Shown here: in pieces, positions 34,236 to 42,485 of the stretch
Numbering within the stretch: the stretch's first letter is position 1
How the letters are laid out: the number at the start of each line of letters is the position of its first letter
From: CAXTPV01 sp965276715
GTDB lineage: Bacteria > Pseudomonadota > Alphaproteobacteria > Acetobacterales > Acetobacteraceae
Direction of reading: 5' to 3'
NCBI GenBank assembly: GCA_965276715.1
Contig: OZ255622.1
Span: 186,001 to 250,000, forward strand
Length of the DNA stretch: 64,000 bases
The notes under the pieces: generated by a model
The model's database searches: none
Told to the model about the DNA's origin: nothing
Seen by the model: only the letters and a program-made list of their open reading frames with translations
Position numbers and translations under genes: made by a program

Positions 34236-36131
34236 ATGCTCGATATTCTCACCTTCGACGCAGGGCAGGGCGGCAACGTCCTCTACAAGGCGTTCGCGCA
34301 CCCGGTCGCGGCCGAGCGTCTCGACGAGCTGGCGCGTCGGCTGACCGCGCACGACGGACTCGCCGTCTACGATCCCGACGGGATCGCCGACGCCCTCTTC
34401 GCCCTGGCTCCGCTCCTGCCGAGACCCGTCACGCTGCTCGTGCACGACGTCGAGCAGGTCGGACGCCGGCGCCTCGGCACCGAGACCGTGGGGCTCGACC
34501 GGCTCCCGGCACTGCGCGAGAGCATTCTCCTGGTGGCGGCGTTCGATGCCGGCCGGATCGTCGACCGGATCCGCCATCTCGTCCCGCCGTCCGTCTCGGT
34601 CGTCACCCTCGACGAGGCCAAGCTGCCGGCATCGATGCTCACCAACTCCCGCCTCTATCTCGACCGGCTCAATTTCGCGACCAACTTCGCCTTCTTCCGC
34701 GACAGCGACGGCCTCTCGACGCGCCTGGTGACCGCGAACTACTGGGCCAACTACGGTGCGACCAACGTCCGCCTGTGGTGCCGGCTGTTCGGGACCGACG
34801 GCACCGTGCTTGCCGAGTGGGAAGATCCCGTGGCATCTGGGCCTGCCGGCATCGTCATCGACAGCCGCGACATCCGCGGCCGCTTCGGTCTGCCCGAATT
34901 CACCGGCCAGCTCTTCATCCACGCGATCGGGATCGCCGGCCACGATGTGGTCAAATACGCGCTCGATACGATTGGATCGGGCAACGAGCGCAGCCTTTCC
35001 GTCACCCATGACGCCAATGCCTGGCCGTCGGAGCGCTATGCCGGACTGCCGGCGCCCGACCTCGACGAACGCGTGACGCTGTGGCTGCAGAACAGCCATG
35101 CGGCCCCGATTCCGGCCGGCAGCATCTGCCTCGACCGAATGGGTGCCGAACAGCCGGTCCCGATCGCACGCGCGATCGGGCCGTTCGAGAGCGTGCCCGT
35201 CGACGTCGCGACGGTTCTGCCCCGCCTGCGCTGGCCGGCCCAGATCGAACTTCGCGCCGGCCGCCACGTCGTCCGTCCCCGCTACGAGGTGCTTCGTCAC
35301 GGCCGCACGCGCATCGCGCACATGAACGTCGAACGCGCCGATCTACAGCCCGATCCCAACATCCCGGGGCTGCCATCCTCCCTCGGCCGCGGCTTCCTGC
35401 TGCCGTTCCCGATCCTGCCACCCGGCCGGTTTCGCACCGAAATCCAGCCAAATCCGATGGCGCACACCCAGACGAGCCTGCCGCTCCGGCTCGACATCTT
35501 CGCAGCCGATGGACGCCTCGTGCGTCAGCGCTTCCTCGGCAACCTGCCGCGATGCTTCGATCTGGCGGCCGGCTTCGAGGACGACACGACCGCCCTCGGC
35601 GAGGGCGGCGGCCATGGCGAACTCGTCTATGACTTTCGCGACGGAGGCGAGGCGGACGGCTGGATGCACGCCCTGGTCCGCTTCCACGACCGCGCCAGCT
35701 TCCACGTCGCCGAGACGAGTTTCGGCGCGCACGTCTTCAACACCATCATGACCTATCGTGGAGAGCCTCAATCCTATGCCGGGCCGCCGCCTGGCCTGTC
35801 GACCCGCCTGTTCCTCAAGCTGGGTCAGGAGGGACGGCACGGTTTCGCCTTCCTGATCTATCCGGCCTCGAATGACTGGCATCCGCTCTCGACCACCACG
35901 CTTCACCTGCACGGCAGCGATGGCGTAGCACTCGCCGAAAGCAAGCTCGTCATCGCCCGCTCCGGATCGTCCCTTGTCTTCCCGCACGAGCACTTCGAGC
36001 CGATCTTGATCGAGCGCGCCGGCCGGGCAGGATATGTGCTGATCCGCGACCAGACCTGCCGCCTGTTCGGCTATCACGGGCAGATGGACCAGCAGGGCGG
36101 CTTTTCGCTCGACCACATGTTCGGCTTCTGA
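34236..36131 (+). CDS. Large protein of unknown function
   Basis: I do not recognise this 631-residue protein. Residues 1-130 look like an alpha/beta Rossmann-type domain (alternating strands such as VTLLVHDVEQVG, SILLVAAFDAG and VSVVTLDEAKLP). From about 140 the sequence turns to long beta-rich stretches (RLYLDRLNFATNFAFFRD, TNVRLWCRLFGTDG, ERVTLWLQNSHA, HTQTSLPLRLDIFAADG), suggesting two or three beta-sandwich domains. It has no signal peptide or membrane helix. ATG 34236 has GGAGAG upstream. It lies between an ELM1-family gene and a sugar porter on the same strand, so an envelope-glycan or surface role is inferred from context only. Confidence 0.75.
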   Translation: MLDILTFDAGQGGNVLYKAFAHPVAAERLDELARRLTAHDGLAVYDPDGIADALFALAPLLPRPVTLLVHDVEQVGRRRLGTETVGLDRLPALRESILLVAAFDAGRIVDRIRHLVPPSVSVVTLDEAKLPASMLTNSRLYLDRLNFATNFAFFRDSDGLSTRLVTANYWANYGATNVRLWCRLFGTDGTVLAEWEDPVASGPAGIVIDSRDIRGRFGLPEFTGQLFIHAIGIAGHDVVKYALDTIGSGNERSLSVTHDANAWPSERYAGLPAPDLDERVTLWLQNSHAAPIPAGSICLDRMGAEQPVPIARAIGPFESVPVDVATVLPRLRWPAQIELRAGRHVVRPRYEVLRHGRTRIAHMNVERADLQPDPNIPGLPSSLGRGFLLPFPILPPGRFRTEIQPNPMAHTQTSLPLRLDIFAADGRLVRQRFLGNLPRCFDLAAGFEDDTTALGEGGGHGELVYDFRDGGEADGWMHALVRFHDRASFHVAETSFGAHVFNTIMTYRGEPQSYAGPPPGLSTRLFLKLGQEGRHGFAFLIYPASNDWHPLSTTTLHLHGSDGVALAESKLVIARSGSSLVFPHEHFEPILIERAGRAGYVLIRDQTCRLFGYHGQMDQQGGFSLDHMFGF

Positions 36132-36156
36132 GCCCGACGACCGGAAAGGCCTCCCG

Positions 36157-37488
36157 ATGTCCCGGTTCACGATCGTCGCCGCCATCGCGTCTCTCGGCGG
36201 CCTGCTGTTCGGCTACGACACCGGCGTCATCTCCGGCGCACTGTTGTTCATTCGCAAAGTGTTCGGGCTCAATCCTTTCATGCAGGGTCTGGTCGTGGCC
36301 CTCGCACTCGCCGGTGCCACCCTCGGCGCGGCCTTCGCTGGCTCGTTCTCCGACCGTTTCGGCCGACGCCGGGTCATCATCGTCACCGCCTGCCTGTTCG
36401 TCGCGGGCTCGCTTCTTTGCGCGTTCGCCGGCAGCGCCGCGCTCCTGCTTGCCGGCCGTTTCGTGATCGGAGTCGCCATCGGCATCGCTTCGATGCTGAC
36501 GCCACTCTACCTGAGCGAGATGGCGCCGGCGGCGAAGCGTGGCGCGGTGGTCTCGCTGAACCAGATGTGCATCACGCTCGGCATCGTCGCGTCCTACGGC
36601 GTCGACTACGCCTTCTCGGGCGCCGCCAGCGGCTGGCGCTGGATGCTCGGCCTCGGTTGCGTCCCCGGCATCATCCTGGGCGTCGGCATGATCTTCATGC
36701 CCGACAGCCCGCGCTGGCTCGCCGGCGCCGGCTGGATGAAGGAAGCCGAGCAGGCACTGCGGCACATGCGCGACGGCAACGACGTCACACAGGAACTCGG
36801 TCAGATCAGGAAAGACGCAAGCGGCCCTGGAACGGCCGCGCCGTGGTCGGATCTTCTGCACGGCGGCGCGCGCAAGGCGCTTGTCGTCGGGGTGGGGCTC
36901 GCCGTCTTCCAGCAGATCACGGGGATCAACACCGTGATCTATTTCGCGCCCACGATCTTCCAGACCGCCGGCTTCGGCCAAGCCTCGACGTCCATCCTTG
37001 CCACCACCGGCGTCGGCATCGTCAACGTCGTCATGACCTATGTGGCGCTGAGGCTGCTCGACAGCGCCGGACGCCGCACGATGCTGCTTTGGGGCCTTTC
37101 GGGGATGCTGGCGATGCTCGTCGTGCTCACCGTGAGCTTTGCCGTCGGCATGAGCGCCTCCTTCGCCTGGATCACCGTGCTTGCGGTCGCGGCCTACGTC
37201 GCGTGCTTCGCGATCGGCCTTGGCCCGGTCTTCTGGCTGCTGATCTCCGAGATCTTCCCGCTGTCGATCCGCGGCCGCGCAATGAGCGTCTCGACCGTCG
37301 CCAACTGGGGCTCGAACCTGATCGTGAGCCAGGTCTTCCTGCTGCTGATCAACGGCATCGGCTCGGCGGCCACCTTCGGCCTGTTCGCACTCATGACAGC
37401 CCTGAACCTGGTCTTCGCCGTCGCGCGGGTGCCGGAAACCAAAGGCCGTTCGCTCGAACAGATCGAGGCGGATCTGCAAACGGCCTGA
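36157..37488 (+). CDS. MFS sugar porter (sugar-proton symporter type)
   Basis: This 443-residue transporter has 12 predicted helices and the sugar porter signatures: GGLLFGYDTGVISGAL in helix 1, DRFGRRRVII after helix 2, RFVIGVAIGIASMLTPLYLSEMAP in helix 4-5, QQITGINTVIYFAP in helix 7, and PETKGRSLEQIE at the C-terminus. It should import a hexose or pentose with protons (GalP/XylE-like). It starts 25 bases after the 631-residue protein gene and is probably in the same transcription unit; it is followed by a convergent tRNA. Confidence 0.93.
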   Translation: MSRFTIVAAIASLGGLLFGYDTGVISGALLFIRKVFGLNPFMQGLVVALALAGATLGAAFAGSFSDRFGRRRVIIVTACLFVAGSLLCAFAGSAALLLAGRFVIGVAIGIASMLTPLYLSEMAPAAKRGAVVSLNQMCITLGIVASYGVDYAFSGAASGWRWMLGLGCVPGIILGVGMIFMPDSPRWLAGAGWMKEAEQALRHMRDGNDVTQELGQIRKDASGPGTAAPWSDLLHGGARKALVVGVGLAVFQQITGINTVIYFAPTIFQTAGFGQASTSILATTGVGIVNVVMTYVALRLLDSAGRRTMLLWGLSGMLAMLVVLTVSFAVGMSASFAWITVLAVAAYVACFAIGLGPVFWLLISEIFPLSIRGRAMSVSTVANWGSNLIVSQVFLLLINGIGSAATFGLFALMTALNLVFAVARVPETKGRSLEQIEADLQTA

Positions 37489-37494
37489 ACCGGA

Positions 37495-37569
37495 TGGTGG
37501 GCGCGACAGGGATTGAACCTGTGACCCCCGCCGTGTGAAGGCGATGCTCTCCCGCTGAGCTACGCGCCC
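37495..37569 (-). tRNA. tRNA-Val (anticodon CAC)
   Basis: The cloverleaf folds with acceptor GGGCGCG/CGCGCCC, a D arm with AGCTCAGCGGGAGAG, anticodon loop TTCACAC, and T arm GGTTCAATCC; CCA is encoded. Pairing of the anticodon stem TCGCC/GGCGG includes one T-G pair. Confidence 0.97.
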
Positions 37570-37583
37570 ATCCGACGGACAGG

Positions 37584-37612
37584 TTCCTAGACAGGTGCCA
37601 CCGGCTTGGCAA
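37584..37612 (-). promoter_or_regulatory. Promoter of tRNA-Val(CAC)
   Basis: TTGCCA (37607-37612) and TAGGAA (37584-37589) on the minus strand are 17 bases apart, 15 bases before the tRNA 5' end. The same TAGGAAC -10 occurs before tRNA-Val(GAC) and tRNA-Thr. Confidence 0.7.
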
Positions 37613-37685
37613 CATCGATGCCGGCTTTACAGCGGTGGAACGGCAAGCGACGTTGCCGCCCGTCACCCACACCAGGAGGACCACC

Positions 37686-38057
37686 GTGTTCCGATCCCTG
37701 ATCATCAGTGCTGCCCTGCTGGCCGCACCCTCCCTCGCGACCGCGCAGACGTCCACCAAGCCAGCGCCCTCCGCCCCTGCCGCGACCACCACGGGACCGG
37801 CCAAGGCACCGGCGACGTCGGCGGGATCCGCTGCCGCGTCCGGATCGGTCGCGCAATACAGCTCCCAGACCGACGCGACCGCCAAGTGCGGCAGCGACAC
37901 CGTCGTCTGGGCGAACGCGACTTCGAAGGCGCTCCATCCCAGTGGCGATCGTTATTTCGGCAAGTCGAAGCACGGGTTCTTCACCTGCGAGAAGGATGCC
38001 ATGGCCGCCGGCTATCACATGGCCGGTCACAGGAAGCACGCGGCGAAGTCGACCTGA
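37686..38057 (+). CDS. Secreted small protein of unknown function
   Basis: This 123-residue protein has a Sec signal (MFRSLIISAALLAAPSLATA, cleaved about residue 20), an Ala/Pro/Thr-rich linker (21-60) and a conserved small C-terminal domain with KCGSDTVVWANATSKALHPSG, RYFGKSKHGFFTCEKDA. That pattern (CG-DTVVW-N ... Y-G-TK-G-YMCE) recurs in many alphaproteobacterial small secreted proteins; two cysteines could form a disulfide. GTG 37686 has AGGAGGA at 37674-37680. Function unknown. Confidence 0.78.
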   Translation: MFRSLIISAALLAAPSLATAQTSTKPAPSAPAATTTGPAKAPATSAGSAAASGSVAQYSSQTDATAKCGSDTVVWANATSKALHPSGDRYFGKSKHGFFTCEKDAMAAGYHMAGHRKHAAKST

Positions 38058-38064
38058 TCCCGTC

Positions 38065-38889
38065 GTGAGCGTCCAGGCGTCAGGCCGGCGGATCGGCGTT
38101 CCGGACCTTCGCGCCCGCAAGGGCGGTCCGCCGATCGTCAGCCTGACCGCCTACACCGCACCGATGGCCGGCCTGCTCGATCCGCACTGCGACATGCTGC
38201 TGGTGGGCGACAGCCTCGGCATGGTTGTCTACGGCCTGCCGAGTACGCTCGCGGTCACGCTCGACATGATGATCGCCCATGGTGCCGCCGTGGTGCGCGG
38301 CTCCTCGCGCGCCTGCATCCTCGTCGACCTGCCGTTCGGCGCCTATCAGGAAAGCCCGGAGCAGGCCTTCCGCAGTGCGGCGCGCATCCTGCAGCAGACC
38401 GGTGCCGCCGCCGTCAAGCTCGAAGGCGGTGCCGCGATGGCGCCGACGGTGCGCTTCCTCGTCGATCGCGGCGTTCCCGTCTGTGGCCATATCGGCCTAA
38501 TGCCGCAGTCGGTGAACGTCGCGGGCGGCTTCCGCGCGACCGGCCGCACCGACGAGGACGCATCACGCGTGACTGCCGACGCCAACGCAATCGCGGATGC
38601 CGGCGCCTTCGCTCTCGTCATCGAGGGAACCGTCGAGACGGTCGCGGCCCAGATCACGCGTGCCGTCGCCATCCCCACCATCGGCATCGGGGCTTCGGCC
38701 GAGTGTGACGGCCAGATCCTCGTCAGCGACGACCTGCTTGGCCTGTTCGCCGATTTCACCCCCCGCTTCGTCCGCCGCTACGCCGAACTCGGAGCGTCCG
38801 TCTCCGAGGCCGCCGCGACCTACGCCGCCGACGTCACTGCACGCCGCTTTCCTGCCGCCGAACATGTCTTCAAGCGGCGGCCATCGTAA
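38065..38889 (+). CDS. panB: 3-methyl-2-oxobutanoate hydroxymethyltransferase
   Basis: This 274-residue TIM-barrel enzyme makes ketopantoate from alpha-ketoisovalerate and methylene-tetrahydrofolate, the first committed step of pantothenate synthesis. SLTAYTAPMAGLLD, LLVGDSLGMVVYG (metal Asp), DLPFGAYQ, VKLEGG and CGHIGLMPQS are the family motifs in order. The start is GTG 38065, seven bases after the upstream stop, without a strong ribosome site. Its end overlaps the convergent pncA by 20 bases. panC is not in the window. Confidence 0.93.
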   Translation: MSVQASGRRIGVPDLRARKGGPPIVSLTAYTAPMAGLLDPHCDMLLVGDSLGMVVYGLPSTLAVTLDMMIAHGAAVVRGSSRACILVDLPFGAYQESPEQAFRSAARILQQTGAAAVKLEGGAAMAPTVRFLVDRGVPVCGHIGLMPQSVNVAGGFRATGRTDEDASRVTADANAIADAGAFALVIEGTVETVAAQITRAVAIPTIGIGASAECDGQILVSDDLLGLFADFTPRFVRRYAELGASVSEAAATYAADVTARRFPAAEHVFKRRPS

Positions 38890-39505
38890 TCACGCCACTT
38901 GAGATAACCTGGACACCCGCCGCGGCGAGACGTGCACGAGCCGCCTCGAGCGGCCCGATCGCCCGTGACGCATCCTCGATGACGAATGTCGCGAACCCGG
39001 CCTGCGCCGCGTGCTCCGCCGACCAGGCGACGCAATAGTCCAGCGCCAGGCCGCAGAAGAACACCCGGCGAACGCCGAGCTCCCGCAAGGCCCCCGCAAG
39101 CCCGGTCGGCGTCCGCCGGTCGTTCTCCAGAAAAGCCGAGTAGCTGTCGATCTCCCGTCGTGTGCCCTTCCTCACGATCAGCTCGACGCGTGCCGTCTCG
39201 AGGTCCGGATGCAGCGACGCGTTCGGCGAACCCTGGATCGCATGATCCGGCCAAAGCGTCTGGCGACCATACGGCAATTCGATCTCGTCGAACGGCACCT
39301 GCCCTTCATGGCGGCTGGCAAACGACACGTGGCCGGCCGGATGCCAGTCCTGCGTCGCGAAGGCGCGTGCGAACGGCCCGGACAGGAGGCGATTGATCGC
39401 CGGAACGACCGCATCCCCGTCGGGCACCGGCAACTCGCCGCCCGGCATGAACGTCTTCTGCACGTCGATCAGTCCGAGCATGTCAGTCGACCGATCGACC
39501 CGCAT
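38870..39505 (-). CDS. pncA: Nicotinamidase / pyrazinamidase
   Basis: This 211-residue cysteine hydrolase converts nicotinamide to nicotinate for NAD recycling. The catalytic triad is visible: Asp14 (LIDVQKTF), Lys113 (IVRKGTRR) and Cys158 (LALDYCVAW). The metal ligands are also present: Asp53/His55 (ATQDWHP) and His88 (LWPDHA). The AFLEN segment after KGTRR is typical. The start MRVDRSTDMLGLIDV is the only ATG near the domain start. It follows htpG on the minus strand. Confidence 0.94.
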   Translation of the reverse strand: MRVDRSTDMLGLIDVQKTFMPGGELPVPDGDAVVPAINRLLSGPFARAFATQDWHPAGHVSFASRHEGQVPFDEIELPYGRQTLWPDHAIQGSPNASLHPDLETARVELIVRKGTRREIDSYSAFLENDRRTPTGLAGALRELGVRRVFFCGLALDYCVAWSAEHAAQAGFATFVIEDASRAIGPLEAARARLAAAGVQVISSGVITMAAA

Positions 39506-39523
39506 CAGAGCGCTCCTCTCGAC

Positions 39524-41398
39524 CTATCCAGCGAGCGACGCCCCGAGCGCATCCGCGACGCGTCGAGCGAACTGAGCGGGCTCCGCAGGCGGCTCCCCGT
39601 CCTGGATCCGTGCGAGATCGAGCAGAAGATGGGCGGCTTCGCCCACATCGTCGCCGCTTGCCGCCCGCGCGGCGAGTGATCGCACCAGGGGATGGCGCGG
39701 ATTGAGCTCCAGGACCGGCGGCGAGGGCGGCAGCGACTGTCCGCTGCGGCGCAACAACCGCTGCATCTGCAGATCGGGTCCCATGCTCGATGCGCCGAGC
39801 ACGACGGCGCTCGCCACCAACCGATCGGATGATCTCGCGTCCGCGATCGCGTCCCCGAGCGTGGTCTTGATCGCGGTGACGAGCGCGTCGAGATCAGCCG
39901 GCTCCGCACCGTCGGCCTGTTCCGGCGCATGTTTCGACAGATCGGCCAGACCCTGCGTGACGCTGCGCAGCTTCTTGTCCTCGTATTGGTAGAGCCGGTC
40001 CGGCCAGAACGCGTCTACGGGATCGGCCAGCAACAGAACCTCGAGACCGCGTGCGCGAAATCCCTCGAGCTGGGGAGAGGACGCCAATGCCGCGGCGTTC
40101 TCGCCGGTGAGATAGTAGATCGCCTCCTGCTCCGGCTTCATCCGGCCCAGATAGTCGGCAAGTGTGGTCCAGCCTTCGACCGAGGACGACTTGAAGCGCG
40201 ACAGGCCGGCGACCTCCGTCCGGTGCTCCGCGTCCTCCCAGATGCCCTCCTTGAGCGTCGGCCCGAAATTCTCCCAGAACTTCGCGTAGTCCTCCACGTC
40301 CTTGGCCCGGCTCTTCAGCTCGTTCAGCACTTTGCCGGTCACCGCCTTGCGGATACGTGCCAGCACCGGCGTCGCCTGCAGCATCTCGCGCGACACGTTC
40401 AGCGGCAGATCCTCGGTGTCGACGACGCCACGCACGAAACGAAGAAACGGCGGCAACAGCTCCGCCTCGTCGGTGATGAACATCCGGCGTACATGAAGGC
40501 GTATCCGGCTTTCGCGCTGCTGCTCCAGCGGCTCGAACGGACGAGCGCCAGGGACGAACATCATCGCCGTGAATTCGAGCGCCCCCTCGGCGCGCCAATG
40601 CAGCGTCGCCCACGGCTCGTCGAAGGCATGCGCGATATGGTGGTAGAACTCCTTGGTCTGCTCGGCGGTCAGCTCGGATTTCGGCTTGCGCCAGAGCGCC
40701 GTGCCTTCGTTCGCCGCGACCTCGTCGCCATCCCGACGGATGGTGATCGGCAAGGTGATGTGGTCCGCCCATTTCTTGACGATCGACTCGAGCCGATAGG
40801 CTTCCAGGAACTCGGTCGCATCGTCGCGGACATGCAGCACGATGTCCGCGCCCGGTTGCTCCCGCGTCGCCGGAGCGAGCGAGTACGTCCCGCGTCCATC
40901 CGAGGCCCAACGCCAGGCCTCGTCGCTTCCGACGCGCCTCGACACCACCTCGACCCGCTCGGCCACCATGAACGCCGCATAGAACCCGACGCCGAACTGG
41001 CCGATCAGGCTCGGCCGCTCCTCGGCCGAGACACTGCCCAGGGTCTCGCCGAACGCACGCGTCCCGGACCGTGCGATGGTTCCGAGGTTCTGGACCAGAT
41101 CCTCGCGCGTCATTCCAATGCCGTCGTCGCTGATCGTGATCAGCTTGGCGTCCTTGTCGGGCACGATGCGTACCTTGGCACCGTCGGGCAGGGACATCGA
41201 AGGCTCGGTCAGCGCCTCGAACCGGCGCCGATCGGTCGCGTCCGCCGCGTTCGCCACCAGTTCCCGCAGGAAGATCTCGCGATCGGAATAGAGGGAATGG
41301 ACGACCAGATCGAGCAGGCGGCCGACCTCCGCACCGAACTCCCTCTGTTCCTCGCTCGACGTTGCCGATGAAACGGCGTCGTTCGCCTCGACCATCAT
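39524..41398 (-). CDS. htpG: Chaperone HtpG (Hsp90)
   Basis: This 624-residue ATP-dependent chaperone has the GHKL ATPase domain: FLRELVANAADATDRRRFEAL (catalytic Glu and Asn), ITISDDGIGMT (ATP-binding DxGxG), NLGTIARSGT and IGQFGVGFYAAFMVA. The middle domain SREMLQATPVLARIRKAV and the dimerisation C-terminus follow. Length is normal. GGCGGGAG precedes ATG 41398 (or the next ATG at 41395). A candidate promoter lies at 41428-41456. Confidence 0.96.
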   Translation of the reverse strand: MMVEANDAVSSATSSEEQREFGAEVGRLLDLVVHSLYSDREIFLRELVANAADATDRRRFEALTEPSMSLPDGAKVRIVPDKDAKLITISDDGIGMTREDLVQNLGTIARSGTRAFGETLGSVSAEERPSLIGQFGVGFYAAFMVAERVEVVSRRVGSDEAWRWASDGRGTYSLAPATREQPGADIVLHVRDDATEFLEAYRLESIVKKWADHITLPITIRRDGDEVAANEGTALWRKPKSELTAEQTKEFYHHIAHAFDEPWATLHWRAEGALEFTAMMFVPGARPFEPLEQQRESRIRLHVRRMFITDEAELLPPFLRFVRGVVDTEDLPLNVSREMLQATPVLARIRKAVTGKVLNELKSRAKDVEDYAKFWENFGPTLKEGIWEDAEHRTEVAGLSRFKSSSVEGWTTLADYLGRMKPEQEAIYYLTGENAAALASSPQLEGFRARGLEVLLLADPVDAFWPDRLYQYEDKKLRSVTQGLADLSKHAPEQADGAEPADLDALVTAIKTTLGDAIADARSSDRLVASAVVLGASSMGPDLQMQRLLRRSGQSLPPSPPVLELNPRHPLVRSLAARAASGDDVGEAAHLLLDLARIQDGEPPAEPAQFARRVADALGASLAG

Positions 41399-41427
41399 GA
41401 TCTCCCGCCTCGTCCCTGGACGCGCGC

Positions 41428-41456
41428 GATATGAACGCGTCGCAGGCGGGAATCAA
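41428..41456 (-). promoter_or_regulatory. Candidate promoter of htpG
   Basis: TTGATT (41451-41456) and CATATC (41428-41433) on the minus strand are 17 bases apart and 30 bases before the htpG start. CATAT-type -10 elements occur in heat-shock sigma-32 promoters of alphaproteobacteria, but the -35 lacks a clear CTTGAAA, so this could be a housekeeping promoter. Confidence 0.45.
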
Positions 41457-41479
41457 TGCGGATCGATCTCCAGCCGGGC

Positions 41480-42283
41480 TCAGAACCCGCGCGCCGATAT
41501 CATCCGCGACGCGAGCGCGATCGGCCTGTTGCGGTATTCGGCAAGTCCACGGCCCTGGGTGGTCTGGAGCAGCGTGGGCCGCGGCCCGTAGCGCGTCGCG
41601 ACAAACGTCGACGGTGCACCGCCGAAAGGCGATCCGCCCGTCGATCCGGTCGATGTGAACAGCGATCCACTCGCGTTCGGCCCCGGAGTGCCGTGCGATT
41701 TGTCCTCTTTGCCGCCCCCCGGATCCTGCGGGGTATCCCCTCGCGCCCACATTTGCAGAACCTGGTTCTGGTAGTCGCGACCGACCTCGGGCGTCAGCGA
41801 ATGGTAGGCCGCCGCCGCATGCGGCCAGCTTCCCGTCTGCTCGAACAGGCCGCGCAGGAAGCGGGCGCGGAACATCGCGTTGGTCGGCGGGTCGAACGCG
41901 TCGTCGAGCGAGGCGAACGCTTCCGGATGCTGCTTGAGGTTGATCTGCATGCATCCGACGTCGATCGAGCGCGCGCCCTGCGCTCTGAAGGCGACCACCG
42001 CCGCCATCGCCGCATCCTTGGACTCGTAGAAATGGCCGGTCCCCTCGACATTGATTGTCCAGGGCCATGCGTCGCTGCGCCCGGTGGCGGCATCGACCCG
42101 TCCGCTCTCGACCCTGCTGATGGCCGTGAGCAACTGATCGGGCACGCCGGTGGCACGCTCGGCGGCGACGGTCGCCATGTGGCAGAGCACCCGGTCGGTC
42201 GGCGAGCCGTCCGCGCGCGCTCGGTCCGGGAGGTTCAGGGCCAGAATGGCAACGGCTATGGCAAGCGTCTTCGAAACACGCAT
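41480..42283 (-). CDS. Lytic transglycosylase SLT-domain protein
   Basis: This 267-residue exported protein has a signal peptide (MRVSKTLAIAVAILALNLPDRARA) and an SLT domain: the catalytic Glu in AISRVESG (about residue 59), WPWTINVEGTGHFY, DVGCMQINLKQHP, FARFL-like FRARFLRGLF and AAAAYHS. It cleaves peptidoglycan between MurNAc and GlcNAc. The C-terminal 75 residues are Gly/Ser/Pro-rich and low in complexity. This subgroup is often found beside secretion or flagellar genes, but none are here. Confidence 0.9.
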   Translation of the reverse strand: MRVSKTLAIAVAILALNLPDRARADGSPTDRVLCHMATVAAERATGVPDQLLTAISRVESGRVDAATGRSDAWPWTINVEGTGHFYESKDAAMAAVVAFRAQGARSIDVGCMQINLKQHPEAFASLDDAFDPPTNAMFRARFLRGLFEQTGSWPHAAAAYHSLTPEVGRDYQNQVLQMWARGDTPQDPGGGKEDKSHGTPGPNASGSLFTSTGSTGGSPFGGAPSTFVATRYGPRPTLLQTTQGRGLAEYRNRPIALASRMISARGF

Positions 42284-42372
42284 TCCTCGATCATGCCCGC
42301 CACTTCCTAACCGGCCGTGAAGGGCACTAGTCCATGGCGACGTTCACGAGATGGTGCGCTGCAAAAAACCTG

Positions 42373-42401
42373 TTGACGGACGGTGAGCCCATCCATAGCT
42401 T
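42373..42401 (+). promoter_or_regulatory. Sigma-70-type promoter of the sRNA
   Basis: TTGACG (42373-42378) and TAGCTT (42396-42401) are separated by exactly 17 bases, about seven bases before the inferred 5' end of the RNA. Confidence 0.75.
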
Positions 42402-42407
42402 GTGGGT

Positions 42408-42485
42408 GTGGCGCTGGCCTTGCCGCGCCGCATCTTGGACGTTTCCTCCCTAAACTTGGCGGCACTTCGGTGCCGCCTTTTTTTT
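42408..42485 (+). ncRNA. Small regulatory RNA, resembling the alphaproteobacterial suhB / MmgR-type family
   Basis: A transcript of about 78 bases is predicted between a good promoter and a strong intrinsic terminator, with no open reading frame of its own. The single-stranded middle part contains CTTGGACGTTTCCTCCC, a C-rich anti-Shine-Dalgarno-like stretch. I associate this with a multi-copy trans-acting sRNA family of alphaproteobacteria (Rfam suhB, MmgR). The family name is from memory and unsure; the presence of an sRNA gene is better supported. The exact 5' end is inferred from the promoter. Confidence 0.7.
42458..42485 (+). terminator. Intrinsic terminator of the sRNA
   Basis: GGCGGCAC-TTCG-GTGCCGCC (42458-42477) is a perfect eight-pair hairpin with a UUCG tetraloop followed by eight Ts. 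The last bases overlap the stop codon of the convergent N-formylglutamate amidohydrolase gene. Confidence 0.95.

Noticed and set aside
39894..42068. A 724-codon open frame on the minus strand
   Set aside because: It overlaps htpG and the transglycosylase in another frame; those genes have full family motifs.
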